From: Ignavibacteriota bacterium
GTDB lineage: Bacteria > Bacteroidota > Ignavibacteria > Palsa-1295
Assembly: GCA_025357895.1 (NCBI GenBank)
Contig: JANYLL010000358.1
Location: 1 to 11,452, forward strand
Reading direction: 5' to 3'
DNA length: 11,452 bases
Shown: positions 1 to 6,036 of the stretch, in pieces
Position numbering within the stretch: position 1 is the first letter of the stretch
How the letters are laid out: each line of letters begins with the position of its first letter
Made by a program: the position numbers and the translations under genes
The notes under the pieces: generated by a model
The model's input: the letters and a program-made list of their open reading frames with translations, nothing else
Told to the model about the DNA's origin: nothing
Database searches by the model: none

Positions 1-939
1 ATAAAATTGACAATTTTTAAAGATGGGGTTTTAATCGGCACTGAAACTTCACAAGTTACGATTAATTTTATTCCAATCATCTTTACACCTACGATTTTGA
101 TTGGCGGATTGAACTATGCACCGATATTGCATGCAAGTATCATTGGTAAACCAACGAATATTTCGTGGAGGTATGAATGGGATTTTAAAGATGGATCTCC
201 AATGGTATCAATGGTGGATAATGATAGTGTACAGCATACTTTCAAGAGTGCCGGCACATACCATTTCAGTGTAAAAGTGTTTGATGTTCAAAGAAATATT
301 GAGATTGGAGAAGGCATTGACTCTTGTGTAGTTAAACCTTTTCAATTTTCTGCTGCAATATTAAGTTCTATGAAATTCGTAGAAACTATCTTCACAGCGA
401 ACAATACTACTGGAAATCTTTATCCATACGGTCTAAATTGGGATTATTTGGGCGGAGCTAATAATGATACTCCCGCTTATCGCTTAATATGGCAATCCGG
501 TCAATATTCAGCTGTCAATAATAGCGGCAGTAGTACACACACTCGTAACGACACTTTGCATAATTCCTTCGATGAAACAGTCGGTACAGGTAACACTTTA
601 ACAGGAATTGTATCCTTGGATGGTTCAGCTGTACTCTCGTTTAATTGCCATAAAGGATATGCATATGATTCATACGGTAATGATGGTCCAAACAATTTCG
701 CAACTAGTATAGCTTATAATGTAGATTTAGCAGGAATAGATATCCCTCTTACCAATATTATTGGAGATACAGTTATCTATTCTTTATCAGGACCTCAAGT
801 ACAAATTCATTTAACAAATATTCAGATGTCTGAATCTTATTATTACTATGGAATTAGTGAAGGAAGTGCATCGTATGTATCTACAAATTGGAATGACCCC
901 CTGAATCCGCCAAAACTCACAATCAAGTTCTGGAAATAG
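1..939 (+). CDS. PKD-repeat surface or secreted protein, 5' end missing
   Basis: The frame is open from the left edge, so the N-terminus and any signal peptide lie outside the window. A PKD-type beta-sandwich is visible. Counting from the TTG at base 7, YEWDFKDG lies at about residues 56-63 and HTFKSAGTYHFSVKV at about 77-91, the usual W-D-F-G-D and H-x-Y-x-x-G-x-Y-x-V pattern. The first ~20 residues (IFKDGVLIGTETSQVTI) resemble the last strands of a preceding PKD copy, so the protein probably has tandem PKD domains. Residues ~113-310 are rich in Asn, Ser, Thr and Tyr and match no family I recognise. The protein ends in KLTIKFWK, with no T9SS sorting domain, so surface anchoring would have to come from the missing N-terminus, for example as a lipoprotein. 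PKD domains usually mediate protein or carbohydrate contacts outside the cell; the specific function is unknown. Confidence 0.8.
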   Translation: MKLTIFKDGVLIGTETSQVTINFIPIIFTPTILIGGLNYAPILHASIIGKPTNISWRYEWDFKDGSPMVSMVDNDSVQHTFKSAGTYHFSVKVFDVQRNIEIGEGIDSCVVKPFQFSAAILSSMKFVETIFTANNTTGNLYPYGLNWDYLGGANNDTPAYRLIWQSGQYSAVNNSGSSTHTRNDTLHNSFDETVGTGNTLTGIVSLDGSAVLSFNCHKGYAYDSYGNDGPNNFATSIAYNVDLAGIDIPLTNIIGDTVIYSLSGPQVQIHLTNIQMSESYYYYGISEGSASYVSTNWNDPLNPPKLTIKFWK

Positions 940-992
940 ATCTATAATTCTTTGAATTTTTAATTGGCTCCTCTGCGTTTACTCACCCGCTT

Positions 993-2069
993 ATGTTACT
1001 CGAAAAACTCGCATCTATTCACGAAAAATTTCTGACGCTTGATCGGGACTTATCCGATCCGGCTATTGCGCCTGATCAGAAGCGCATGACGCTGCTTGCC
1101 CGCGAGCGACGCCAGCTTCTGCCTATTGAAACGGCGTACCATAAATATAAAAAGCTGACGGATGATCTATCCGGAGCGCGCGAAGTATTGAAAGATACGC
1201 GTGACCCTGAAATGCGGGAGATGGCTGAAGCCGAGATGCGCTCACTTGAAGAAGAATTTGCAAAATACGATGAAGAAGTAAAATATCTTCTCGTGCCGCA
1301 GGATCCTGATGATAGCCGCAATTGTATTATCGAAATCCGGGCCGGCACAGGCGGCGATGAAGCTGCGCTATTCGGCGGTGATCTCTATCGGATGTATATG
1401 CGCTACGCCGAACGTCAGGGTTGGAAAATGGAAACTATAGATTATAATGAAACGGGTTTGAAAGGCTTCCGCGAAGTTTCATTCTCGCTTGAAGGCGAAG
1501 ATGTATTTGCAAAAATGAAATGGGAAGGCGGCGTCCATCGTGTGCAGCGCGTACCCGCAACCGAAACGCAGGGACGCATTCATACCAGCGCAGCAAGCGT
1601 TGCCGTGCTGCCGGAAGTTGAGGACGTGGAAATTGACGTGAACCCCAACGATCTGCGCATAGATATTTTCCGTGCCGGAGGCAAAGGCGGACAAAATGTC
1701 AATAAGGTCGAAACTGCCGTACGCATCACCCATCTTCCCACAGGTATTATTGCAAGCTGTCAGGAAGAGCGCAGTCAATTGAAAAATCGCAACAAGGCGA
1801 TGAAGGTTTTGCGATCGCGCATGTATGAAAAAGCAAAAGCAGAAGCGGATGCAAAATACAGCGCTGAAAGAAAAGGCATGGTCGGTTCCGGAGACCGCTC
1901 CGAGAAAATACGTACCTATAACTTCCCGCAAGACCGCGTCACCGATCATCGCATCGGCTTAACGCTCCATAATCTCCCCGGCATCATGGATGGCGAATTA
2001 GATGACCTCATCGAACAATTACGAATTGCAGATAGAGCAAAGAGATTGGCTGCTGCGGGGACGAATTAA
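993..2069 (+). CDS. prfA: Peptide chain release factor 1 (RF1)
   Basis: This cytoplasmic factor recognises UAA and UAG stop codons and triggers peptidyl-tRNA hydrolysis on the ribosome. The 358-residue length is normal for RF1. The stop-codon-reading tripeptide PAT is at about residues 188-190 in RVPATETQGRIHTSA, which marks RF1 rather than RF2. The catalytic GGQ is at about 232-234 in GGKGGQNVNKVE; its Gln is normally methylated by PrmC. The start MLLEKLASIHEKF matches the family N-terminus, and no Shine-Dalgarno sequence precedes the ATG. The last ~20 codons use AT-rich codons (TTA, CGA, AGA, AGA) while the body prefers CGC/CGG and CTG. These same codons recur as a detached copy at 3731-3793. 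The gene ends 14 bp before the stop of the convergent T9SS gene, with no hairpin terminator between them. Confidence 0.97.
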   Translation: MLLEKLASIHEKFLTLDRDLSDPAIAPDQKRMTLLARERRQLLPIETAYHKYKKLTDDLSGAREVLKDTRDPEMREMAEAEMRSLEEEFAKYDEEVKYLLVPQDPDDSRNCIIEIRAGTGGDEAALFGGDLYRMYMRYAERQGWKMETIDYNETGLKGFREVSFSLEGEDVFAKMKWEGGVHRVQRVPATETQGRIHTSAASVAVLPEVEDVEIDVNPNDLRIDIFRAGGKGGQNVNKVETAVRITHLPTGIIASCQEERSQLKNRNKAMKVLRSRMYEKAKAEADAKYSAERKGMVGSGDRSEKIRTYNFPQDRVTDHRIGLTLHNLPGIMDGELDDLIEQLRIADRAKRLAAAGTN

Positions 2070-2085
2070 TTCAAAATTCAAAATT
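2007..2085 (+). repeat. Direct repeat, proximal copy: 3' end and flank of functional prfA
   Basis: Bases 2007-2071 match 3731-3795 at 61 of 65 positions, at a constant offset of 1,724 bp. The four mismatches (2015, 2033, 2046, 2054) are GAA/GAG, GAT/GAC, TTG/CTG and GCT/GCG, all synonymous. Similarity continues past the stop codon for 14 more bases with three mismatches, ending near 2085/3809. This copy completes the working prfA gene and contains two tandem TCAAAATT-like units after the stop. Confidence 0.93.
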
Positions 2086-3433
2086 ATTTCGCTACAATTA
2101 ACTTTTGAAATTGACTGCCAACTTCATTTTCTAACCGCAAATAATACATCCCATCCGGAAGATCGTTGCAGGGAATCGAAATATTTATTTTGCCTGAATC
2201 TTGATGAGTATCCCGAAGAATTTGGATTACTCTTCCAAGCCGATCAACAAGTGAGAGTTTTATATAATGAGGCGTGATCAGAGAATAGCTGATTTGTGCT
2301 GAGGAGGAAGCAGGATTCGGAAAAATCAACATTCCCGATGTCAGATCATTATTCATATTTACAGAAGAATTATTCAATGATAAGAGAACCTTTTTCCAGG
2401 TTTGCCCGCAATCGGATGTGGAAACAATATATTCTCCACTTCCATAAAAACATTTGCCGGAAGAATCAATAGCAATAGCAGTCAAAAGCCGCGGATCATT
2501 TTCGTTAGTATCGGCGCCAAAAATATTTTTCCTAAAATCGATCCATGTTTTACCAAAATCACAGGAAAGAAAACCCATTGTAAAAAGCCTATCTCCTTTA
2601 GCGACAAGGGGAATTCCGGTCTGTGTTGGATATTTGTAAAATGGAACTTCACCTTCAACCCATGATCCAGAATTACCTGATGATGTAATCAATAATGAAG
2701 TCTTATCTGCAATACTGCTATGCGATGTAGAACCATGCGCAAGCCGCTGGCAAAATATATTGTGATGGTTACAGGAAATAGCACCGGCAAATTTCACTGA
2801 ATCCGGAGCCGGATAACTGATATCAATTACCGTATCCCATACCTTTCCATAATCTTCAGATCGCAGTATTTTATTATACGCATTGACAAATATCTTATTT
2901 TGGAATGTCATGACGAAATTAATCTGCGATTGATAGAACGGATCAAGTTCGAATATTTTTTTCCAGGTAAGACCGCCATCGTTACTTCGTAAAAGGCTGT
3001 CATTCCCTTGAATTCCACCGTTGAAACCTATCAGCCCCACAACAATATAATATTCATTTATGCCTGATGCACAAACATCACTGATAATAGAATTTCTGAT
3101 CTTTATCCATTTTCTTCCAAGATCAGTCGAATGATAGAGACCGGCATGAGCACCCCAAAAATCTCCAGCAGTGCCATGAAGTAGTGAGCCATCGGGGAGA
3201 ACAATCGTTTTACCATCGGAAGGAGTAGAATCCCGAAGGTCTTTCCAAGAAACTCCGTCATTCGTCGAAAGAAAAAGATGCTGAAAGGCACTATAACCGC
3301 CATTGTCAGAATATTTTTCGAATGCAAGTAAACTATCTTTTCCTATAATAAGAATTTGATCAACGTAGGTATCTGGCGTCTGCCCAAAGAGCTTCGCAGA
3401 TATAAAAAATAGTATAAAACAACACTTTCTCAT
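2084..3433 (-). CDS. Secreted Asp-box (BNR/YCF48-like) repeat protein with T9SS sorting domain
   Basis: The 449-residue protein begins with a Sec signal peptide, MRKCCFILFFISAKLFG, probably cleaved around residue 18. At least six Asp-box motifs (S-x-D-x-G-x-x-W) follow at about residues 56, 102, 150, 192, 290 and 339, for example SNDGGLTW and SCDFGKTW, so a beta-propeller fold is likely. The T9SS type A sorting domain runs from about residue 368 (LIFPNPASSS) to the end. It includes IKLSLVDRLGRV and DLPDGMYYLRL. This domain directs export across the outer membrane and is normally removed at the surface. Asp boxes alone do not show sialidase activity, and no catalytic Arg triad is evident; the role is unknown. 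The gene is convergent with prfA and preceded by the remnant of a second T9SS gene. ATG at 3433 is the natural start because the signal peptide follows directly. Confidence 0.9.
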   Translation of the reverse strand: MRKCCFILFFISAKLFGQTPDTYVDQILIIGKDSLLAFEKYSDNGGYSAFQHLFLSTNDGVSWKDLRDSTPSDGKTIVLPDGSLLHGTAGDFWGAHAGLYHSTDLGRKWIKIRNSIISDVCASGINEYYIVVGLIGFNGGIQGNDSLLRSNDGGLTWKKIFELDPFYQSQINFVMTFQNKIFVNAYNKILRSEDYGKVWDTVIDISYPAPDSVKFAGAISCNHHNIFCQRLAHGSTSHSSIADKTSLLITSSGNSGSWVEGEVPFYKYPTQTGIPLVAKGDRLFTMGFLSCDFGKTWIDFRKNIFGADTNENDPRLLTAIAIDSSGKCFYGSGEYIVSTSDCGQTWKKVLLSLNNSSVNMNNDLTSGMLIFPNPASSSAQISYSLITPHYIKLSLVDRLGRVIQILRDTHQDSGKINISIPCNDLPDGMYYLRLENEVGSQFQKLIVAK

Positions 3434-3482
3434 ACGAGGAATAACTTCCCATCCAATGATTTGTTACATAATATATTAATAA

Positions 3483-3730
3483 TTATTTTGTTAGGATTAA
3501 TTTTTGGAATAGACTACCGATTTCATTCAACATTCGCAGGTAATTCATTTCTGTCCAAAGATCATTCGTCGGCATCTAAATACTCTTTGTTCCGGCATTT
3601 TCAAAGTTATCCAATTAATCGGCGTCGCAATTACCTTCCCGGTGATATCCATGATAAAGAGCGATACCGTTCCGTTCTCATGCAGGGGGAAGGTCATCCT
3701 CGTTGTCGTGCTGAATGGATTCGGATAGAT
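3483..3730 (-). pseudogene. Decayed T9SS C-terminal sorting domain, remnant of a lost gene
   Basis: Read on the minus strand from 3730, the translation starts DEIYPNPFSTTTRMTFPL and continues through VSLFIMDITGKVIAT, a typical start of a T9SS type A sorting domain. The frame then shifts near 3611-3620. The second frame gives LDNFENAGTKSI, an in-frame TAG at 3576-3578, then MPTNDLWTEMNYLRML and ends GSLFQKLILTK with TAA at 3483-3485. The end parallels that of the neighbouring intact gene (GSQFQKLIVAK), so this is the C-terminus of a paralogue. Canonical positions have decayed (DLWTEMNYL where DLPxGMYYL is usual). Everything upstream of the sorting domain is missing and is replaced at 3731 by a copy of the prfA tail. 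Confidence 0.85.
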
Positions 3731-3809
3731 CTCATCGAGCAATTACGAATTGCAGACAGAGCAAAGAGACTGGCTGCGGCGGGGACGAATTAATTAAACA
3801 TGCAAAATT
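3731..3809 (+). repeat. Direct repeat, distal copy: detached prfA 3' end with stop codon
   Basis: Read on the plus strand this copy encodes LIEQLRIADRAKRLAAAGTN plus TAA, identical in protein to the last 20 residues of prfA; the preceding codon, GAT, also matches (Asp). No release-factor body is attached; to its left lies the antisense of a T9SS sorting domain. It is followed within 30 bp by a strong intrinsic terminator, the arrangement expected at the native end of prfA. It may be the displaced original tail or the relic of a second prfA. The junction falls at GATCTCATCGA, which reads DEI in the T9SS frame and DLI in the prfA frame. Confidence 0.93.
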
Positions 3810-3819
3810 TTTATTTGAT

Positions 3820-3857
3820 AAAAAAAGGATCGAACTTCACGATTCGATCTTTTTTTT
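3820..3857. terminator. Intrinsic terminator, usable in both directions
   Basis: The stem GATCGAA (3828-3834) pairs with TTCGATC (3843-3849) around an 8-nt loop. It continues through a G-T pair into an A tract (3820-3826) facing eight T residues (3850-3857). It can terminate plus-strand transcripts coming through the detached prfA tail and minus-strand transcripts of the DUF885 gene, which stops at 3906. Confidence 0.85.
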
Positions 3858-3858
3858 C

Positions 3859-3879
3859 GGGCAGACCAAGAGTCCGCCC
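3859..3879. repeat. Short GC-rich inverted repeat
   Basis: GGGCAGAC (3859-3866) and GTCCGCCC (3872-3879) form an 8-bp stem with one mismatch and a CAAGA loop, directly after the terminator. A related half, CCCGCCCCTACAAATA, occurs in another intergenic gap at 5775-5790. It may belong to a small dispersed palindromic repeat family, but two partial matches in one window are weak support. Confidence 0.4.
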
Positions 3880-3905
3880 CACTAATTCATCGTCCTAATT
3901 CCTAC

Positions 3906-5714
3906 TTACTTAGTATTACTCTTCTCCTGAATTTGCTGCACCCACATCTTCATTCGCCGCTCTAAAATATCAAGTGGCAACGCACCTGCTCCGAGCAGTT
4001 CATCATGGAAGGCACGGATATCAAATTTTGCACCTAATTGCTTTTCCGCATACGCTCTGATATCTTTTATTTTCAGGTCACCGATCTTATAGGCAAGCGC
4101 CTGCCCGGGATCAACAATGTAGCGATCTATCTCAACCTCAATATCATGCCGCGACTTTCCGGAATTCTCGGCAAAGAATGCGATTGCCTGATCGCGCGTC
4201 CAGCCTTTATAATGAATTCCAACATCGACAACAAGCCTGATCGCACGCCACATCAAATACGATAGCTGCCCCATTTTTGAATATGCGTCCTTATAAAATC
4301 CGAGTTCCGGACCAAGTGATTCTGCATAGAGTGCCCAGCCCTCAACGAAAGCAGTATATTCCGTATTCTTCAGTATCTCCGGTTTATCTTCAAGCTCCTC
4401 GGCAAGAGAAATTTGCAAATGATGCCCGGGCACCGATTCATGCAACGTCAGCGGTTCCATTTCCCATTTCGGCCGCGAAGCAAGATCGTAGGTGTTTACA
4501 AAATAATATCCCGGACGGTTGACGGTAAGTGAGCCTTGATTATAATATGCCGTCGTTTGTGATTTTTGCGAATAAGCAGGCACAGGGACTACTTCGAAAT
4601 TCAGCTTCGGTAATTTTCCGAAAAGTTTAGGCAATGCAGCATTGGCACGGGCAGCGACTTCTTTATACCCATTAACAAGACTCGCTGAATCGGTATAGAA
4701 AAATTTCGGATCCGTCCGCAGATATTCAAAAAATTTCGGAAGGTCTTCTTCAAAGCCAACTGCTTTGCGGAGTGAATCCATCCTTCCACGATTAAGCTTT
4801 ACTTTTTGCATTCCCAACTCGAATATCTGATCGGGCTTCATCGAAGTCGTAGTATGATGCCGCACTTTATATTCATACCATGCTTTGCCGTTCGGAAGAT
4901 CTTTCATTGCAATGGATTCGCGGCAGTGCGGTATATAGATATCTACCAGATATTTATATAATTTAGTAATGGCAGGCACTAAACTATCCCGATAAATTTC
5001 CAGCGCCATACTCGTAAGCACTGAGCGATCGTGCTCAGAGATCGCCAAAGGAAAATCGGTAAACGCTTTCATCATCGGCGAGTTTTTTGGATTTCCGGAA
5101 ATGAGGCTCCGTACCTGATCCGGAACATCACGCATCGTGATCTTTGGCTGGACAATATGCATTTCAATGCCTTTATTCATCAGCAGTATCACCTGATCGA
5201 TAAGAAGAGGAACTGCACGCATCCGCGACAAAATATCTTGATAATCACCCGGTGTTTTATTCGGCTGATTTGAAAGCCGAGACGGTATATCCTGCTGAAT
5301 TCCGTAAAGCTGATTAATTGGAAGAAGTTCTTCCTGGAATGGAAAACCTCCGACTTCATCAAGTTCGGTATAGATCATGACATCATAATCAAACTTTCCC
5401 TGCACATCAAGAAAGCTTTTGCGATTATCAAGACGAAGTGATTTAAGAAATTCATTCGCATCGTCATGCCTTCGTTCGATTGCCGCTAGTGACATATCCG
5501 TCCACCTGTTGTTCTGTCCCGGATAACCGATATCGGTAGCCCATTCAGGATATTCATGCATTAAGTATTCCCACTGAATATCGAGAAGCTCATAAAAGGT
5601 AGGTCTGATCTCGTCTGGACTTGGGGGATGACGTTTTCCTTCGCTTTGTCCGTAAGAAAATTTGGACGAAACAAGAAAAAAGAAAAGAAAAAAAATACTA
5701 CTATATATACGCAT
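3906..5714 (-). CDS. DUF885 family putative zinc metallopeptidase, exported
   Basis: The 602-residue protein has a Sec signal peptide (MRIYSSIFFLFFFLVSSKFSYGQ), so it acts in the periplasm or outside the cell. The DUF885 signature HESVPGHHLQ is at about residues 425-434, with His425, Glu426 and His431/His432 as likely metal and catalytic residues. It is followed by EGWALYAE at about 458-465, which probably supplies another Glu ligand. The C-terminal block RYIVDPGQALAYKIG is at about 531-545. Length and motif order fit a complete family member. DUF885 proteins resemble gluzincin peptidases, and peptide hydrolysis is the usual inference, but the substrate cannot be read from the sequence. ATG at 5714 gives the signal peptide at once; no Shine-Dalgarno sequence is visible. 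The terminator at 3820-3857 lies about 50 bp past its stop. Confidence 0.9.
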   Translation of the reverse strand: MRIYSSIFFLFFFLVSSKFSYGQSEGKRHPPSPDEIRPTFYELLDIQWEYLMHEYPEWATDIGYPGQNNRWTDMSLAAIERRHDDANEFLKSLRLDNRKSFLDVQGKFDYDVMIYTELDEVGGFPFQEELLPINQLYGIQQDIPSRLSNQPNKTPGDYQDILSRMRAVPLLIDQVILLMNKGIEMHIVQPKITMRDVPDQVRSLISGNPKNSPMMKAFTDFPLAISEHDRSVLTSMALEIYRDSLVPAITKLYKYLVDIYIPHCRESIAMKDLPNGKAWYEYKVRHHTTTSMKPDQIFELGMQKVKLNRGRMDSLRKAVGFEEDLPKFFEYLRTDPKFFYTDSASLVNGYKEVAARANAALPKLFGKLPKLNFEVVPVPAYSQKSQTTAYYNQGSLTVNRPGYYFVNTYDLASRPKWEMEPLTLHESVPGHHLQISLAEELEDKPEILKNTEYTAFVEGWALYAESLGPELGFYKDAYSKMGQLSYLMWRAIRLVVDVGIHYKGWTRDQAIAFFAENSGKSRHDIEVEIDRYIVDPGQALAYKIGDLKIKDIRAYAEKQLGAKFDIRAFHDELLGAGALPLDILERRMKMWVQQIQEKSNTK

Positions 5715-5961
5715 ACGTTGTGGTGGAAATGCACCTGCTCAGTGAACAGAGTGCCGGTTTTCGCAACTGATGATCCCGCCCCTACAAATACTTTGTAAAG
5801 AGGAACATCGTTATGCAACAAACGCATATTTATTTTGTAAAGCAAATGTGCATACGTCACGAGTCGTTGCACAACTGCCTATCGGAAATTAAAAAGGTCA
5901 ATACCGGCAAGGATTGCTCGGCAAGGAGGGGGCTATTCTCCGAATATCAATATTCTTAGTA

Positions 5962-5996
5962 CAAAAGTACGGGAATTCTATGGAATTTACATCAAA
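5962..5996 (-). promoter_or_regulatory. Bacteroidota-type promoter candidate for the DUF885 gene
   Basis: On the minus strand, TTTG (5993-5996) precedes TACTTTTG (5962-5969) by 23 bp. This matches the Bacteroidota -33 TTTG and -7 TAnnTTTG boxes, with a slightly long spacer. The -7 context CCCGTACTTTTG resembles that of the promoter at 7622-7655. Transcription would begin near 5957, giving an untranslated leader of about 240 nt before the DUF885 start. Confidence 0.4.
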
Positions 5997-6002
5997 AACA
6001 GA

Positions 6003-6032
6003 AAAAAACCGCTGAAATTACAAAGATTTTTT
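6003..6032. terminator. Weak AT-rich hairpin after the membrane protein gene
   Basis: On the minus strand, AAAAAATC pairs with GGTTTTTT across a 14-nt loop, just after the stop at 6037, and the second arm runs into T residues. The stem is almost all A-T, so stability is doubtful. Confidence 0.3.
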
Positions 6033-6036
6033 GAGA

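Larger units (their letters stand above)
5715..6036. other. 322-bp intergenic region without a supported gene
   Basis: This gap lies between the DUF885 gene and the membrane protein gene, both on the minus strand. It holds a Bacteroidota-style promoter candidate (5962-5996), a direct repeat of CGGCAAGGA at 5905-5913 and 5919-5927 (14-bp period), a GC-rich motif CCCGCCCCTACAAATA at 5775-5790, and a weak AT-rich hairpin at 6003-6032. An open frame of 103 codons starting at 5872 overlaps the DUF885 signal peptide in another frame; it has no recognisable features and is not called. Confidence 0.7.

Noticed and set aside
1479..1949. A 156-codon frame antisense to prfA
   Set aside because: It lies entirely inside prfA and its composition is explained by the reverse complement of that gene.
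3461..3793. A 110-codon plus-strand frame ending with the prfA tail
   Set aside because: Its first ~90 codons are the antisense of the T9SS remnant; only the last 21 match prfA. It is a chance fusion through the junction, not a gene.
2007..3809. A complete integrative element at prfA
   Set aside because: No integrase, recombinase or transposase is encoded in the 1.7 kb, so only the flanking repeat can be claimed.
5561..5872. A 103-codon minus-strand frame upstream of the DUF885 gene
   Set aside because: It overlaps the DUF885 signal peptide in another frame, has no recognisable features, and its Phe run comes from the A-rich signal-peptide DNA.
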